DNA of 64,000 nucleotides from Streptococcus infantis (GCF_015546995.1 NZ_JADMUH010000004.1:41277-105276); one strand, 5' to 3'. Positions 44,401-55,890 are shown, counted from the stretch's first letter. A program made the numbers and translations. Notes: generated by a model from the letters alone, not told the origin.

Positions 44401-45830
44401 AACTCAGTAGTAAAAGCTGATAAGGGGTGTCCAGGATTGATAAATTCATCAAACTCAGCAATGATATTGCCCTTATACATCTTGGAAGCGGCCACCTGAA
44501 TCAAGTCATTATAGATAGCTGATAGACCAGTCGTTTCCACGTCAAAGACTACATAGGTAGCTTCAGAAAGATCCATCTCCACTTCGTTATAGACGATAGG
44601 AACACGATCCTCAACGATATTTGCTTCCATTCCATAAATGAGCTGAATACCAGCTTTCTTGGCTGCCTTATATCCATGAGGGAAAGACTGAACATTGCCG
44701 TGGTCTGTGATTGCCACTGCTTTGTGGCCCCATTTTGCTGCTGTTCCAACGATTTCCTCAACCTCAGGAAGAGCATCCATAGTCGACATATTGGTATGGG
44801 CATGAAACTCAACGCGACGCTCACCTTCTGGCATCAAGTCCTTACGTTCATAGTGAACAACTTCCTGCACATCTTGCACATTCATGGTCAAATCTCGTGT
44901 GAAATTATTGACCTCGACATTTCCACGAACACGGAGCCATGAATTTTTCTTAATGATGTCAAACTTCTGAGCTTCTTCTTCGTTTCGGACCCATTTTTGC
45001 ATGGAGAAACTAGACGTATAGTCCGTCATCTTAAAATTAATCAAGACACGACCCGTTCTAGTCACTTTATGCTCCACATCAAAGACAACCCCTTCAAAAA
45101 CCAGTCGATTTTCTTCGGTATTGACCTCAATCATTGGAGTTACCTCTGCCTTGTCGAGTTTAGGCTTAGCAGCTGCCTTCTTGGCTTGGAAATCAAAGAC
45201 AGGTTTATCCTCAACTGGAGGAGGCGGTGCCATCTGTTCTAACTGTTCCATAGCTCGAAGGGTCTCATCATTGGCAGCCTGAACAATCATTTGATTTTCC
45301 GAATGGAAAGCTTCCTGCTCTTCCTTTGTCAAATCTTCATTTTTCTCTAAATGCCATGTAAACTTAGGAAAACCAAAGAGCTCAAGTTGTTTGCTAAGAT
45401 TTGGCAAATGATTTTTTCTGAAATGCTCTGTATCTGCTGCTTCAGAGGCCTCAATAATCAACTGATCATTTTCAAATTGAACCTGAAAATCCTGATACAT
45501 GGTCCGAAAGCCTTGGCTAGAACAAGGCCCATCTGAAAAAGCCTCCCGATAGTAGGCCTGTAAAAGCTCTCTTGAAAAATCTTGATCTTTCGTTTTAATT
45601 TCGAAAGTCGCTTGATTTCCCGTTTTTGAAAATTCTTCTTTCAATCCCTTCTTCAATGCTAAAAAGAGTTCAAAGGGCAGAATATTCTCAAAGACAAAAC
45701 GAAACTCCCAAATGTTACTTTGTTTGTGTACAATAACTTGTTCAATTTCAGCCTGGGAGAAGGCCTCATGATTTCTTATCTCAGCGGGGATACCCAACTG
45801 ATTCATTAAAATTTCAAAAGTGGTTGACAT
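41436..45830 (-). CDS. polC: DNA polymerase III alpha subunit, Gram-positive type PolC
   Basis: 1464-aa replicative polymerase. Domains in order: N-terminal tau-binding region, OB fold (about 240-330), PHP ([23 protein letters not shown]), inserted DEDD 3'-5' exonuclease ([17 protein letters not shown]), second PHP half, zinc finger CGQCQY...CPNCGYK, catalytic palm ([13 protein letters not shown]), and C-terminal duplex-binding region ending in clamp-binding-like [12 protein letters not shown]. Complete, with length as in pneumococcus. Confidence 0.98.
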   Translation of the reverse strand: MSTTFEILMNQLGIPAEIRNHEAFSQAEIEQVIVHKQSNIWEFRFVFENILPFELFLALKKGLKEEFSKTGNQATFEIKTKDQDFSRELLQAYYREAFSDGPCSSQGFRTMYQDFQVQFENDQLIIEASEAADTEHFRKNHLPNLSKQLELFGFPKFTWHLEKNEDLTKEEQEAFHSENQMIVQAANDETLRAMEQLEQMAPPPPVEDKPVFDFQAKKAAAKPKLDKAEVTPMIEVNTEENRLVFEGVVFDVEHKVTRTGRVLINFKMTDYTSSFSMQKWVRNEEEAQKFDIIKKNSWLRVRGNVEVNNFTRDLTMNVQDVQEVVHYERKDLMPEGERRVEFHAHTNMSTMDALPEVEEIVGTAAKWGHKAVAITDHGNVQSFPHGYKAAKKAGIQLIYGMEANIVEDRVPIVYNEVEMDLSEATYVVFDVETTGLSAIYNDLIQVAASKMYKGNIIAEFDEFINPGHPLSAFTTELTGITDDHVKNAKPLIQVLKEFQEFCKDTVLVAHNATFDVGFMNANYERHGLPKISQPVIDTLEFARNLYPEYKRHGLGPLTKRFGVALEHHHMANYDAEATGRLLFIFIKEVAEKHGVTDLARLNLDLISPDSYKKARVKHATIYVKNQVGLKNIFKLVSLSNTQYFEGVPRIPRTVLDAHREGLILGSACTEGEVFDAVVSQGVDAAVEVAKYYDFIEVMPPAIYAPLIAKEQVKDMEELQTIIKSLIEVGDRLGKPVLATGNVHYIEPEDEIYREIIVRSLGQGAMINRTIGHGEAAQPAPLPKAHFRTTNEMLDEFAFLGEDLARKIVIENTNALAEIFEPVEVVKGDLYTPFIDQAEETVAELTYKKAFEIYGNPLPDIVDLRIEKELTSILGNGFAVIYLASQMLVHRSNERGYLVGSRGSVGSSFVATMIGITEVNPLSPHYVCGQCQYSEFITDGSYGSGFDMPNKDCPNCGYKLSKNGQDIPFETFLGFDGDKVPDIDLNFSGEDQPSAHLDVRDIFGEEYAFRAGTVGTVAAKTAYGFVKGYERDYGKFYREAEVERLAQGAAGVKRTTGQHPGGIVVIPNYMDVYDFTPVQYPADDVTAEWQTTHFNFHDIDENVLKLDVLGHDDPTMIRKLQDLSGIDPNDIPMDDPGVMALFSGTDILGVTPEQIGTSTGMLGIPEFGTNFVRGMVDETHPTTFAELLQLSGLSHGTDVWLGNAQDLIKAGIADLSTVIGCRDDIMVYLMHAGLDPKMAFTIMERVRKGLWLKISEEERNGYIEAMKANNVPEWYIESCGKIKYMFPKAHAAAYVMMALRVAYFKVHHPIYYYCAYFSIRAKAFDIKTMGAGLDAIKRKMQEIAEKRKNNEASNVEIDLYTTLEIVNEMWERGFKFGKLDLYRSDATEFIIDGDTLIPPFVAMDGLGENVAKQLVRARQEGEFLSKTELRKRGGLSSTLVEKMDEMGILGNMPEDNQLSLFDDLF

Positions 45831-45901
45831 CCATTTTCCTCACAATATACTCCTTCTATTTTACCATATTTGAGGCAATTTTAGCTATTTCTACCAAACA
45901 G

Positions 45902-45931
45902 AAAAAGGAAGTCACTAAGTGACTTCCTTTT
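45902..45931 (-). terminator. fusA terminator
   Basis: AAGGAAGTCACT/AGTGACTTCCTT near-perfect hairpin with T tract on the minus strand. Confidence 0.9.
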
Positions 45932-45945
45932 AGAGTGACGACGTA

Positions 45946-48027
45946 TTAGTCTTCACCTTTGTTTTTCTTAATGATTTCTTCTTGTACTGACTTAGGTACA
46001 TCTTCGTAGTGGTCGAATACCATCATGAATGTACCACGTCCTTGTGATGCAGAACGAAGAACTGTTGCGTAACCAAACATTTCAGCAAGTGGAACGTAAG
46101 CACGAACGATTTGGCTGTTACCGTGTGCTTCCATACCATCTACACGTCCACGACGAGCAGTTACGTGACCCATAACATCACCAAGGTTTTCTTCTGGAAC
46201 AGTGATTGTTACAAGCATCATTGGTTCAAGGATAGCTGGTTGTGCAGTCTTAGCAGCTTCTTTAAGTGCAAGAGATGCAGCGATCTTGAAGGCAGTTTCA
46301 GATGAGTCGACATCGTGGTATGAACCATCGTAAAGCTTAGCTTTAACGTCAACCATTGGGTAACCAGCAAGAACACCGTTAGCCATAGATTCTACCAAAC
46401 CTTTTTCAACCGCTGGGATAAATTCACGAGGAACCACACCACCGACGATTGCGTTTTCGAATTCGAATCCTTTACCTTCTTCGTTTGGAGTAAATTCAAT
46501 CCATACATCACCGAATTGACCTTTACCACCAGACTGACGTTTGAAGAATCCACGTGCTTGAGTAGGAGCACGGAATGTTTCACGGTAAGATACTTGAGGA
46601 GCACCTACATTCGCTTCAACTTTGAATTCACGACGCATACGGTCAACAAGGACGTCAAGGTGAAGCTCACCCATACCAGAGATAACTGTTTCACCAGTTT
46701 CAACGTTTGTTTCAACGCGGAATGTTGGATCTTCTTCAGCCAATTTTTGAAGGGCGATACCCATCTTGTCTTGGTCTGCTTTAGATTTTGGCTCAACCAT
46801 CAATTGGATAACTGGTTCTGGAACGTTGATTGACTCAAGGATGATTTTCGCTTTTTCATCTGTTAATGAGTCACCAGTTGTAGTATCTTTCAAACCAACG
46901 GCAGCAGCGATATCACCTGAGTAAACAGTGTCGATTTCTTGACGGCTGTTAGCGTGCATTTGAAGGATACGTCCGATACGTTCACGTTTACCTTTAGAAG
47001 TGTTCAATACGTAAGAACCTGATTGAAGAACACCTGAGTAAACACGGAAGAATGTCAAACGACCTACGAATGGGTCAGTCATGATCTTGAAGGCAAGAGC
47101 TGCAAATGGCTCTTCGTCAGATGCTGGACGAGTTTCTTCTTCATCTGTATCTGGGTTGATACCTTTGATTGCTGGGATATCAAGTGGGCTTGGAAGGTAG
47201 TCGATAACCGCATCAAGCATCAATTGAACACCTTTGTTCTTGAAGGCTGAACCACACAATACTGGGAAGAATTCAACGTTGATAGTCGCTTTACGGATAC
47301 CAGCTTTCAATTCCTCGTTAGTGATTTCTTCACCTTCGAGATATTTCATCATCAATTCTTCGTCAGTTTCAGCAACTGCTTCAACCAATTTTTCACGGTA
47401 TTCTTGAGCTTGTTCAAGGTATTCAGCTGGAATATCTTCTTCAAGGATATCTGTACCAAGGTCGTTCGTATAGATTTCAGCTTTCATCTTGATCAAGTCA
47501 ATGATTCCGCGGAAGTCATCTTCAGCACCGATTGGCAATTGAATTGGGTGTGCATTTGCTTGAAGACGATCGTGAAGTGTGCTTACTGAGTAAAGGAAGT
47601 CAGCACCGATTTTGTCCATTTTATTGGCAAATACGATACGTGGAACCCCGTACTCAGTTGCTTGACGCCAAACTGTTTCAGTTTGAGGCTCAACACCTGA
47701 TTGTGAGTCAAGAACTGTAACCGCACCGTCCAATACACGAAGAGAACGTTGTACTTCGATTGTGAAGTCCACGTGTCCTGGTGTGTCGATGATGTTTACG
47801 CGGTGGTTGTTCCATTGAGCTGTTGTCGCAGCAGATGTGATAGTGATACCACGTTCTTGCTCTTGCTCCATCCAGTCCATTTGTGACGCACCTTCGTGAG
47901 TTTCACCGATTTTGTGGATTTTACCAGTGTAGTAAAGAATACGCTCAGTTGTAGTTGTTTTACCGGCATCGACGTGAGCCATGATACCGATATTACGAGT
48001 TTTTTCAAGTGAAAATTCGCGTGCCAT
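45946..48027 (-). CDS. fusA: Elongation factor G
   Basis: 693-aa translocase: G1 [15 protein letters not shown], switch region [27 protein letters not shown], domains II-V ending [13 protein letters not shown]. It catalyses ribosomal translocation with GTP. The start at 48027 has AGGAGAAACAAACCTC. It is third in the rpsL-rpsG-fusA transcript, separated from rpsG by 277 nt of structured spacer. Confidence 0.98.
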   Translation of the reverse strand: MAREFSLEKTRNIGIMAHVDAGKTTTTERILYYTGKIHKIGETHEGASQMDWMEQEQERGITITSAATTAQWNNHRVNIIDTPGHVDFTIEVQRSLRVLDGAVTVLDSQSGVEPQTETVWRQATEYGVPRIVFANKMDKIGADFLYSVSTLHDRLQANAHPIQLPIGAEDDFRGIIDLIKMKAEIYTNDLGTDILEEDIPAEYLEQAQEYREKLVEAVAETDEELMMKYLEGEEITNEELKAGIRKATINVEFFPVLCGSAFKNKGVQLMLDAVIDYLPSPLDIPAIKGINPDTDEEETRPASDEEPFAALAFKIMTDPFVGRLTFFRVYSGVLQSGSYVLNTSKGKRERIGRILQMHANSRQEIDTVYSGDIAAAVGLKDTTTGDSLTDEKAKIILESINVPEPVIQLMVEPKSKADQDKMGIALQKLAEEDPTFRVETNVETGETVISGMGELHLDVLVDRMRREFKVEANVGAPQVSYRETFRAPTQARGFFKRQSGGKGQFGDVWIEFTPNEEGKGFEFENAIVGGVVPREFIPAVEKGLVESMANGVLAGYPMVDVKAKLYDGSYHDVDSSETAFKIAASLALKEAAKTAQPAILEPMMLVTITVPEENLGDVMGHVTARRGRVDGMEAHGNSQIVRAYVPLAEMFGYATVLRSASQGRGTFMMVFDHYEDVPKSVQEEIIKKNKGED

Positions 48028-48304
48028 GAGGTTTGTTTCTCCTATATTTTTTATTTCTATTCTATTATAACACGATTTCAATAAAAACGGATAGGCAGGA
48101 CCCACCCGTTCTCAGTGTTTATCTTGTTTAGTTGGTTTCAACTTGTGAGATGGGAAGTTGAATTGTACTCGGGCTAAAGTTAGTTAGCCGATTTGAGCCG
48201 GAATGGGATGCTGTGTGAAAAAGATAAACTTCCTTGTATTCGTCGAATACTGCGTCAGTTTCCTATTTTCACCTTGCATCCTTACCATTCCTAGCATCAT
48301 TTTA
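48028..48304 (-). other. Structured spacer between rpsG and fusA
   Basis: No gene supported. On the minus strand a hairpin near 48222-48262 (AAACTGACGCAGTATTCG-ACGAATACAAGGAAGTTT, about 36 nt) stands out. Longer open frames here lack start signals. It could be a leader or processing region for fusA. Confidence 0.5.
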
Positions 48305-48775
48305 TTACCAACGGAAGTGTGCGAAGGCACGGTTAGCTTCAGCCATACGGTGAGTGTCTTCACGTTTCTTAACTGCTGCACCAGTGTTGTTAGCAGCATC
48401 CAAGATTTCTTTTGCAAGACGGTCTTGCATTGTGTGTTCACCACGAAGGCGAGCGATTGTTACCAACCAACGAAGTCCAAGTGTTGTACGACGTTCTGGA
48501 CGAACTTCAACTGGGACTTGGTAGTTAGATCCACCAACACGACGTGCACGTACTTCAAGTACAGGCATGATGTTTTCCATAGCTGTTTCAAATACTTCAA
48601 GTGCATCGTTACCAGTAGCTTCTTTGATTTGCTCAAAAGCACCGTAAACGATTGAAGCAGCTGTACCACGTTTACCATCAAGCATAACGCGGTTGATAAG
48701 ACGAGTAACTAGTTGTGAATTGTAAAGCGGATCTGGCAATACGTCACGTTTTGGAGCTCTATTTTTACGACTCAT
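48305..48775 (-). CDS. rpsG: 30S ribosomal protein S7
   Basis: 156 aa, [39 protein letters not shown] start, complete S7 ending [12 protein letters not shown]. It binds the 3' major domain of 16S rRNA; family members can autoregulate the str operon. 19 nt after rpsL. Confidence 0.98.
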
Positions 48776-48794
48776 TTCTCTTTATCCCCTTTCC

Positions 48795-49211
48795 TTATGC
48801 TTTTTTCGGACGTTTAGTACCGTATTTAGAACGGCCTTGTTTACGATCGTTAACACCTGCAGTATCAAGTGCACCACGGACGATATGGTAACGTACCCCT
48901 GGAAGGTCTTTTACACGTCCACCGCGAAGAAGCACCACGCTGTGCTCTTGCAAGTTGTGTCCGATACCTGGGATGTAAGCAGTAACTTCGATAAGGTTGC
49001 TCAAACGTACACGAGCAAATTTACGAAGGGCTGAGTTAGGTTTTTTAGGTGTCATAGTTCCAACACGAGTTGCTACACCACGTTTTTGTGGTGAAGAAAC
49101 GTTTGTTTGAACTTTTTTATGACTGTTGTAACCAACGTTCAAAGCTGGTGATTTAGATTTTTCTACTTTTGATTTACGCGGTTTGCGAACCAATTGGTTA
49201 ATTGTAGGCAT
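48795..49211 (-). CDS. rpsL: 30S ribosomal protein S12
   Basis: 138 aa, [22 protein letters not shown] start, complete. [13 protein letters not shown] and [13 protein letters not shown] carry the wild-type lysines whose change gives streptomycin resistance, so a sensitive allele is expected at this gene. First gene of the str operon. Confidence 0.98.
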   Translation of the reverse strand: MPTINQLVRKPRKSKVEKSKSPALNVGYNSHKKVQTNVSSPQKRGVATRVGTMTPKKPNSALRKFARVRLSNLIEVTAYIPGIGHNLQEHSVVLLRGGRVKDLPGVRYHIVRGALDTAGVNDRKQGRSKYGTKRPKKA

Positions 49212-49347
49212 CTACATTCTCCTGTGTTTTTTTATTTTTGGTGATGATACACTTGGTGACAGCTATCATCTGTGTGTACTTTTGCAACATTTGTCAGCAC
49301 GTCCCTGTACACTCTTGAGAGACCAAAAGTAAAAAGTACCGTCTAAC

Positions 49348-49377
49348 ATTGTACCACTTTTTTTCTATTTTTGTCAA
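49348..49377 (-). promoter_or_regulatory. rpsL operon promoter
   Basis: Minus-strand TTGACA (49372-49377), 18-nt spacer with TGG, TACAAT (49348-49353); it yields a leader of about 130 nt that could fold for S7/S12 feedback. Confidence 0.8.
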
Positions 49378-49554
49378 TATATTTCTTCTTATTTTTTGAC
49401 TTCTTTGCTCTTAAATTTAGTTGAAAACGTTCGCCTACCAGATAGACTCTTCAACCGACCACATAGACAAAGCATCTTGTATTTGTCGACAAAATGGTGT
49501 TTAATAGATTTGTAAGTAAGAGATCTCTATTACAACTTGATGAAAGGAGAAATT
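49378..49554. other. Intergenic between rpsL promoter and LytTR gene
   Basis: AT-rich divergent region. The plus-strand promoter of the LytTR gene is not obvious; TTGTAAGTAAGAGATCTCTATTAC just upstream holds an AGAGATCTCT palindrome that may be a LytTR target or hairpin. Confidence 0.4.
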
Positions 49555-49995
49555 ATGAAAGTCAGACTCGATATTGATCAGCAATACACTGAAGAGCAAA
49601 TCATCATAGAGGCACCGTCCTTGTCCCCTAAAGTTCAAAAGGTTCAGAACTTTGTCCAATCCCTAGATCAAAAGGAGACCATCAAAGGGAAATTCCAAGA
49701 CCAGGTCTACTTGATTCAGATTAGCAAGATTCAGCGTGTATACATTGAAAATCGTAAGGTTCTGGCCGAAACGAATAGCCAAACCTATGCACTTGACATT
49801 CGTCTCTACCAAGCAAGTGAAATTCTACCTGCTTCCTTTATCCAAATTTCCCAATCCGAAATTGTCAACATTGATGCGATCAGTCATCTAAAACTAACCT
49901 CTAACGGCTTGATTGAAATTTATCTTAAAAACGACAGTTTTACCTACTCATCTCGCCGTTACCTCAAAGCTATTAAGGAGAAATTAGAACTATGA
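49555..49995 (+). CDS. LytTR domain DNA-binding regulator
   Basis: A 146-aa stand-alone LytTR protein: short N-terminal part (MKVRLDIDQQYTEEQIIIEAP), then the LytTR domain (ISKIQRVYIENRKVLAETNSQTYALDIRLYQASEILPASFIQISQSEIVNIDAI and SSRRYLKAIKEKL). No receiver. The next gene, overlapping by 4 nt, encodes a DUF3021 membrane protein. Such LytTR-DUF3021 pairs are known LytTR regulatory systems in which the membrane protein inhibits the regulator. RBS AAAGGAGAAATT. Confidence 0.9.
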   Translation: MKVRLDIDQQYTEEQIIIEAPSLSPKVQKVQNFVQSLDQKETIKGKFQDQVYLIQISKIQRVYIENRKVLAETNSQTYALDIRLYQASEILPASFIQISQSEIVNIDAISHLKLTSNGLIEIYLKNDSFTYSSRRYLKAIKEKLEL

Positions 49996-50450
49996 AAAAA
50001 CAAGTATTTCACGATGCCACAACCGGTATCCTCATCGGTCTTATCCTATCTATTATCTTTTCGTTTATCTATTCACCAAGTAACTACGCACCTCTAAGTC
50101 CTGAATCTCCCATTGGTCAATTCATGAGAGAGCATCAAGTCCATGGTTCTCTGGTCTTGCTCTACTCTACGATTATCTGGGCAGCTATCGGAGTCCTCTT
50201 TAGTTTTGGTAGTCGTCTATTTGCTCAAGATTGGAGCCTTCTTCGTGCGACTGTCACTCACTTCTTCCTCATGTTTTTAGGCTTTGTCCCTCTAGCAATC
50301 CTAGCAGGCTGGTTCCCATTAAACTGGGTTTTCCTCCTCCAACTCATCCCAGAGTTTGCCATCGTCTACCTCATCATTTGGACGATTCTCTACAAAAGAG
50401 AATCAAAGAAGGTTGCCCACATCAACCAACTATTAGCTCAGAAAAAATAA
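49992..50450 (+). CDS. DUF3021 family membrane inhibitor of LytTR regulator
   Basis: A 152-aa protein with four TM segments (about 12-28, 55-73, 85-107, 112-133) and the DUF3021 pattern (DATTGILIGLILSIIFSFIYS; TVTHFFLMFLGFVPLAILAGWFP). It overlaps the LytTR gene (ATGA). Expected to sequester or antagonise the LytTR protein at the membrane, from family knowledge. Confidence 0.88.
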   Translation: MKKQVFHDATTGILIGLILSIIFSFIYSPSNYAPLSPESPIGQFMREHQVHGSLVLLYSTIIWAAIGVLFSFGSRLFAQDWSLLRATVTHFFLMFLGFVPLAILAGWFPLNWVFLLQLIPEFAIVYLIIWTILYKRESKKVAHINQLLAQKK

Positions 50451-50458
50451 GGCCTAAA

Positions 50459-50487
50459 AACCCACTCCTTTTTGCGAGTGGGTTTTT
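50459..50487. terminator. Bidirectional terminator
   Basis: AACCCACTC/GAGTGGGTTTTT hairpin between DUF3021 and mutS, ending 3 nt from the mutS stop. Confidence 0.88.
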
Positions 50488-50489
50488 GC

Positions 50490-53024
50490 TTATAATGTTT
50501 GCTTCCATTCTAATAAGAGATTCATGGCTTGCATAGGTGTCATATTGTACACATCTACTTGGGCCAACTCTGCTAGGATAGGATTCTCTTCTTTTTCATC
50601 AAAGAGAGACATTTGCTCATTGACAACATTCCTTTGATTGATAGAAATTGGATTTTCCTGACCTTGGCTCTCTAGTTGAGTTAGAATCGCATCCGCTCTT
50701 TTTAGCAAGTCTGCTGGCAATCCTGCAATCTTAGCAACGTGAATACCGTACGATTTGTCTGCTGGACCTGGTTCAATCTTATGAAGGAAAGTGACCTGAC
50801 CATTTTGCTCAAGCGTAGCTACGTGTACATTTACTAGATGTTCAAGACTAGCTTCCAGACTGGTTAATTCATGGTAGTGCGTTGCAAAGAGAGTCTTGGC
50901 ACCAATATGCTCATGGATATACTCGATAATAGACTGGGCTAGAGCCATACCATCATAAGTTGCGGTTCCTCGACCAAGCTCATCAAAAAGAATTAATGAA
51001 TCCTTGGTCGCATGACTAATGGCATTATTAGCTTCCATCATCTCTACCATAAAGGTGGATTGACCTGAAACCAAGTCATCTGCCGCACCGATACGGGTAA
51101 AAATTGCATCAAAAATTGGCAAACGAGCACTTTCTGCAGGGACATAAGAACCCATCTGAGCCATAACCGCTGTAATGGCTAGTTGGCGCATGTAGGTTGA
51201 CTTCCCGCTCATGTTCGGACCTGTAATTAGTTGAATGCTAGTATCTTCATCCATATGGATACTATTGGGAATATAGGTCTGAGCTCCCATGACCTTTTCA
51301 ACAACTGCGTGACGACCATTCTGGATATCAATCCGCGACTCTTGCCCAAACTCTGGTCGAATCAGGTGTTGATTTTCTGCAACTACTGCCAAGCCTTGCA
51401 AGACATCGACAGTAGCGATCCCTTGAGCCAGAGCCTGTAGACGTTGGATATACTTGCCAACCTCCTCACGAATACGCATAAAGATTTCGTACTCTAGGTT
51501 TGCTGATTTCTCACGCGCCTCTAACATTTCTCCCTCGATACGCGCCAATTCCTCTGTCCCAAATCGCTCAGAGTTTTTCAGCGTAGCCTTGCGGAAAAAG
51601 TGGGCTGGTACGTTACCTAGCTGCGAGTTGGTTACATGGAAATAGTAGCCGTCTTTTTTATTGTAGTCAATCTTGAGAGTATTGATGCCAGAGTTTTCTC
51701 TTTCCTTGGCCTCGATTTCAGCAATCCAGCTAGTCCCTTCTCTCAGCACACGACGGTATTTATCCAAGGTCTCATCAAAGCCCGTTCGGATAATACCACC
51801 TTCGGTAATCACGTGGGGAGCCTCAGGAGCAATGGCTGCACTAATGAGATTTTCCAACTCAGGAATAGCATCCAGTTGTTCAATTAGATAAGCTAGAGCT
51901 GGTTGCTCCATTCCTTCTAAAATAGTGCGAATTCGTGGAACACTTCCCAAGGTAGTCGCTAATTGCAAAAGATCTTTAGGGTTACTTTTGCCAAAAGACA
52001 CTCGACTAGCCAGACGTTCGATATCGTAGACTCCCTTAAGGCTTTCTGTTAAATCACTGCGCTCAAAGAAATAATCCAGAAAGACTTGCACAACCTCCTG
52101 ACGTTCTATGATACGATCTAAATCAATTAAGGGACGTTGAATCCAAGAACGTAGAAGACGCATACCCATTGCAGTTTTAGTCTCATCTAGCAACCAGAAC
52201 AGACTCCCTTGTTTCTTACCTGAGCGAGCATTTTCAACCAAATCAAGACTAGCCTTGGTCGCAAAATCCATCTGCAAGAAATCTTTGATTTCATAACGAA
52301 TAACAGGTTTTAAGTGATTCAACTCTCTCATCTGCGTCCGATGGACATACTGAAGAAGTTTCCCACTAGCTGCTCCTTCAACAGTTGCCAATCTTGAATC
52401 CAACAGATGAACATCTTCATATGTTTCTTGTTCATAGGAAAGCACTAGATTCATTTGACGACTGAGAATCTGTTCTTCCGCTTCAGACAAGTCGTAACCA
52501 ATCACCACTTCTCTGGCCTTGAGATTACGGATTTCACCACAGACTAGAGAGAAATCTGATAATCCCGTTACATAGAAATCACCTGTCACTAGGTCCATAT
52601 AGGCTAGTCCATACTGGGAATCTTCACGATCAATAGCCACTAAAAAGTTATTGTGACTATCTGGCTTACTACTATCAACCACTGTCCCTGGTGTAATGAC
52701 CTGAACAACCTCGCGCTTAACGACACCAACAGCTTGCTTAGGATCTTCCATCTGTTCAGCGATGGCAACCTTGTAGCCACGCTCAACTAGAACGTCAATA
52801 TACTGTTGGGCAGAATGATAAGGAACCCCAGCCATGGGAATAGGATTTTCAGCATTTTTATTGCGACTGGTCAACGAAATCTCTAGAATCTGAGCGGCAT
52901 TGACGGCATCCTCATAAAACAACTCATAAAAATCACCCATGCGAAAAAGCAAAAAAGCATCTGGATATTGTTTTTTGATATCCACATACTGTTGCATCCC
53001 AGGTGATAATTTTTCAGTAGTCAT
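50490..53024 (-). CDS. mutS: DNA mismatch repair protein MutS
   Basis: 844 aa: mismatch-binding [12 protein letters not shown] (Phe-x-Glu wedge), connector, lever and clamp regions, ATPase with [27 protein letters not shown] and [10 protein letters not shown], and a C-terminal clamp-type motif ([10 protein letters not shown]). Complete. Named hexA in pneumococcus. Follows argR with a weak hairpin in between. Confidence 0.98.
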   Translation of the reverse strand: MTTEKLSPGMQQYVDIKKQYPDAFLLFRMGDFYELFYEDAVNAAQILEISLTSRNKNAENPIPMAGVPYHSAQQYIDVLVERGYKVAIAEQMEDPKQAVGVVKREVVQVITPGTVVDSSKPDSHNNFLVAIDREDSQYGLAYMDLVTGDFYVTGLSDFSLVCGEIRNLKAREVVIGYDLSEAEEQILSRQMNLVLSYEQETYEDVHLLDSRLATVEGAASGKLLQYVHRTQMRELNHLKPVIRYEIKDFLQMDFATKASLDLVENARSGKKQGSLFWLLDETKTAMGMRLLRSWIQRPLIDLDRIIERQEVVQVFLDYFFERSDLTESLKGVYDIERLASRVSFGKSNPKDLLQLATTLGSVPRIRTILEGMEQPALAYLIEQLDAIPELENLISAAIAPEAPHVITEGGIIRTGFDETLDKYRRVLREGTSWIAEIEAKERENSGINTLKIDYNKKDGYYFHVTNSQLGNVPAHFFRKATLKNSERFGTEELARIEGEMLEAREKSANLEYEIFMRIREEVGKYIQRLQALAQGIATVDVLQGLAVVAENQHLIRPEFGQESRIDIQNGRHAVVEKVMGAQTYIPNSIHMDEDTSIQLITGPNMSGKSTYMRQLAITAVMAQMGSYVPAESARLPIFDAIFTRIGAADDLVSGQSTFMVEMMEANNAISHATKDSLILFDELGRGTATYDGMALAQSIIEYIHEHIGAKTLFATHYHELTSLEASLEHLVNVHVATLEQNGQVTFLHKIEPGPADKSYGIHVAKIAGLPADLLKRADAILTQLESQGQENPISINQRNVVNEQMSLFDEKEENPILAELAQVDVYNMTPMQAMNLLLEWKQTL

Positions 53025-53043
53025 TTACTCTCTCCTTGTAAAA

Positions 53044-53069
53044 ACAGTCCTGAGAGAAGCTCTCAAGAC
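53044..53069 (-). terminator. Weak hairpin between argR and mutS
   Basis: GTC.TGAGAG/CTCTCA.GGAC followed by GTTTTTAC on the minus strand, directly after the argR stop. It may attenuate readthrough into mutS. Confidence 0.5.
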
Positions 53070-53070
53070 C

Positions 53071-53517
53071 TTATCTATCTTCCATTAACTCTAGCAAGCG
53101 TTCTTCCATGACTTTAGCTGCATGTTGATCCTTACAGATAACCAACAAGGTATTCGCTCCGGCAACAGTACCTAAGATCCACCCATCTTTATTTGAATCT
53201 ACTACATTGGCTAAAACGGATGCTTCTCCAAGTTTAGTGTGGAGAACTAAAGTGAATTCAGCTCTCGCTACACCTTCAAGATGATGTGAAAGGAATTCGA
53301 CCAGATCAATCTTCTCTGTCTCATTTGCTAGTACATAGTAAACAACATCGTTTTTCTTAACTTTGGTTAAGCCAAGCTCTCGCAAATCACGGGATAAGGT
53401 CGTTTGTGTCACAAAGACATCACAGGCTTCCAATCGATCTTGAATTTCCTTTTGAGTTCCTAATTTTTCTTCTGTAATCATTCGTTTGATGAGCTGATGA
53501 CGTTCTCTTTTTCTCAT
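53071..53517 (-). CDS. argR: Arginine repressor family regulator
   Basis: 148 aa: N-terminal winged helix (MRKRERHQLIKRMITEEKLGTQKEIQDRLEACDVFVTQTTLSRDLRELGLTKVK) and C-terminal oligomer/arginine domain (GWILGTVAGANTLLVICKD). Divergent from argS as in pneumococcus; the 150-bp gap has AT-rich TTTATTACATTTTACAT sequence that may contain ARG boxes. Confidence 0.92.
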   Translation of the reverse strand: MRKRERHQLIKRMITEEKLGTQKEIQDRLEACDVFVTQTTLSRDLRELGLTKVKKNDVVYYVLANETEKIDLVEFLSHHLEGVARAEFTLVLHTKLGEASVLANVVDSNKDGWILGTVAGANTLLVICKDQHAAKVMEERLLELMEDR

Positions 53518-53670
53518 AAGATCCTTTCGATTGCATATTTATTACATTTTACATTTTTTTAGTAAGAACATTATATCAAAAAAACTGGATATTTCAAAAA
53601 AAATCTCTTCTTTCAAAAAAAATGTAGTAAATTATGATAAAATAGTAGAAAAGCCCTAAAGGAGCCTTAA

Positions 53671-55362
53671 ATGAATACAAAAGAATTGATTGCTAGCGAG
53701 TTGGCTAGCGTCATTGATAGCCTGGACCAAGAGGCTATTTTACATTTACTAGAAACACCTAAAAACTCAGATATGGGAGATATCGCCTTCCCTGCCTTCT
53801 CATTGGCAAAGGTTGAACGTAAAGCTCCTCAAATGATTGCTGCTGACATTGCTGAAAAGATCAACAGCCAAGCTTTTGAAAAGGTTGTAGCAACAGGTCC
53901 TTACGTCAACTTCTTCCTTGATAAGGCTGCTATTTCTGGTCAAGTACTGCAAAACGTTATCACTGAAAAAGAGCACTACGCTGACCAAGAGATTGGCAAT
54001 CAAGAAAATGTCGTTATTGACATGTCTAGCCCTAATATCGCTAAACCATTTTCAATCGGTCACCTTCGTTCAACAGTTATCGGAGATAGCTTGTCACATA
54101 TCTTCCAAAAAATCGGCTATAAAACTGTCAAGGTCAACCACTTGGGAGACTGGGGGAAACAGTTTGGGATGTTGATTGTTGCCTACAAGAAATGGGGCAA
54201 TGAAGAAGCTGTCAAAGCACATCCAATTGATGAACTTCTCAAACTCTATGTCCGCATTAATGCTGAAGCTGAGAACGATCCAAGCTTGGATGAAGAAGCA
54301 CGCGAATGGTTCCGCAAACTTGAAAACGGTGATGAGGAAGCTCTCGCTCTTTGGCAATGGTTCCGCGATGAAAGCTTGGTAGAATTTAACCGTCTCTACA
54401 ATGAGCTACAAGTTGAATTCGACAGCTATAACGGAGAAGCTTTCTACAATGATAAAATGGATGCAGTTGTAGACATCCTTTCTGAAAAAGGACTATTAGT
54501 CGAATCAGAAGGTGCCCAAGTTGTTAATCTTGAAAAATATGGAATTGAACACCCAGCTCTTATCAAGAAATCTGACGGCGCAACTCTATACATCACACGT
54601 GACTTGGCTGCAGCCCTTTACCGTAAAAACGAATACCAATTTGCCAAATCTATCTATGTCGTTGGTCAAGAACAATCTGCTCACTTTAAACAACTCAAGG
54701 CTGTCTTGCAAGAGATGGGTTACGATTGGAGCCAAGATATTGTCCATGTTCCGTTTGGCTTGGTTACAAAAGAAGGGAAAAAACTTTCTACTCGTAAAGG
54801 GAATGTTATCTTGCTAGAACCAACTGTAGCAGAAGCCATCAGCCGTGCTAAAGCGCAGATCGAAGCCAAAAATCCAGAACTTGAAAACAAAGACCAGGTC
54901 GCTCATGCTGTTGGAGTTGGGGCCATTAAATTCTATGACCTTAAAACTGACCGTACAAATGGATATGACTTCGACCTTGAAGCTATGGTATCCTTCGAAG
55001 GGGAGACCGGCCCTTATGTTCAATACGCCTACGCTCGTATCCAATCAATCTTGCGTAAAGCCGATTTCAAACCTGAAGCAGGTGCCAACTATAGCTTGAA
55101 CGATGCTGAAAGCTGGGAAATCATCAAGCTAATCCAAGACTTCCCACGTATTATTAAACGTGCAGCTGATAACTACGAGCCTTCTATCATCGCTAAATTT
55201 GCAATCAGCTTAGCGCAAGCCTTTAACAAATACTATGCCCACACTCGTATCTTAGATGAAAGTCCAGAACGTGACAGCCGTCTAGCCCTTAGCTATGCAA
55301 CAGCAGTTGTCCTCAAAGAAGCGCTTCGTCTGTTGGGTGTAGAGGCGCCAGATAAGATGTGA
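53671..55362 (+). CDS. argS: Arginyl-tRNA synthetase
   Basis: The 563-aa class I synthetase has [24 protein letters not shown] (HIGH-type motif), [12 protein letters not shown] (KMSKS-type region), an N-terminal additional domain and the C-terminal anticodon-binding helices (ending LGVEAPDKM). Charges tRNA-Arg. RBS AAAGGAG. Monocistronic; no ordinary terminator follows, but a hairpin array does. Confidence 0.97.
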   Translation: MNTKELIASELASVIDSLDQEAILHLLETPKNSDMGDIAFPAFSLAKVERKAPQMIAADIAEKINSQAFEKVVATGPYVNFFLDKAAISGQVLQNVITEKEHYADQEIGNQENVVIDMSSPNIAKPFSIGHLRSTVIGDSLSHIFQKIGYKTVKVNHLGDWGKQFGMLIVAYKKWGNEEAVKAHPIDELLKLYVRINAEAENDPSLDEEAREWFRKLENGDEEALALWQWFRDESLVEFNRLYNELQVEFDSYNGEAFYNDKMDAVVDILSEKGLLVESEGAQVVNLEKYGIEHPALIKKSDGATLYITRDLAAALYRKNEYQFAKSIYVVGQEQSAHFKQLKAVLQEMGYDWSQDIVHVPFGLVTKEGKKLSTRKGNVILLEPTVAEAISRAKAQIEAKNPELENKDQVAHAVGVGAIKFYDLKTDRTNGYDFDLEAMVSFEGETGPYVQYAYARIQSILRKADFKPEAGANYSLNDAESWEIIKLIQDFPRIIKRAADNYEPSIIAKFAISLAQAFNKYYAHTRILDESPERDSRLALSYATAVVLKEALRLLGVEAPDKM

Positions 55363-55369
55363 TTCGTTA

Positions 55370-55555
55370 CAAGAGACTGAAACTAAAGTTCCTAGTCTCT
55401 TGACGGCAATCGCTATCGGGCGATTTGCCTAAACGCCTTACTAATGCATCCAAATAAATAATATCGACTTATTTGGATGCATGTCGTGATCTATTAATTT
55501 AATTTATTACTAAGCAAGCTAAGTAACTAACGCCAAATCCTATTCGGGCTTTGGC
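55370..55555 (+). repeat. Array of five hairpins downstream of argS
   Basis: Successive inverted repeats: 55370-55402 (9-bp CAAGAGACT arms), 55405-55429 (GGCAATCGC/GCGATTTGCC, one bulge), 55444-55482 (14-bp perfect ATGCATCCAAATAA arms), 55507-55526 (TTACTAAGC/GCTAAGTAA, one mismatch), 55532-55555 (GCCAAATCC/GGGCTTTGGC). None has a T tract, and no coding frame is supported. The flanks of hairpins 2 and 5 share related CGGGC and AAACGCCTTAC / AGGCGCTTAC sequence. Confidence 0.7.
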
Positions 55556-55641
55556 TAGGCGCTTACAGTACTATCACTCGAAAAATAAAAAATTTACTTT
55601 TATCTTACCACTTACTTCTTTATCACCTAGGGAGAATTTTT

Positions 55642-55890
55642 ATGAGCCAATACGCTTATATCTTAGTTGTTATTAGTCTTCTTTTTCTCTTTCTTGTCAA
55701 CAAATATGAAAAAGAGAAACTTCAAAGACTGCTTCAGGACCAACTATTGAAAGATCAAGATTTTCGTGCAACTATCAAAGAAAAAATCCAAACGATAGAA
55801 AATATCAATGATGTCATTGATTACGTGAATAAAGGCTACCGTTTAGGGATTCCCATTTCAAAAGAAATCGTTGACGAAATTCGCAACTAA
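55642..55890 (+). CDS. Small membrane-anchored protein, 82 aa
   Basis: One N-terminal TM segment (AYILVVISLLFLFLV), then a charged helical cytoplasmic part (EKEKLQRLLQDQLLKDQDFRATIKEKIQTIENINDVIDYVNKGYRLG). RBS GGGAG. It has a strong terminator and is typical of small streptococcal proteins after argS. Function unknown. Confidence 0.8.
   Translation: MSQYAYILVVISLLFLFLVNKYEKEKLQRLLQDQLLKDQDFRATIKEKIQTIENINDVIDYVNKGYRLGIPISKEIVDEIRN

Noticed and set aside
48184..48444. 86-aa frame across the rpsG end and spacer
   Set aside because: Overlaps rpsG out of frame, basic low-complexity content and no start signal.
55370..55555. argS terminator or CRISPR-like array
   Set aside because: Hairpins differ from each other in sequence and length, have no T tracts and no regular repeat-spacer pattern.
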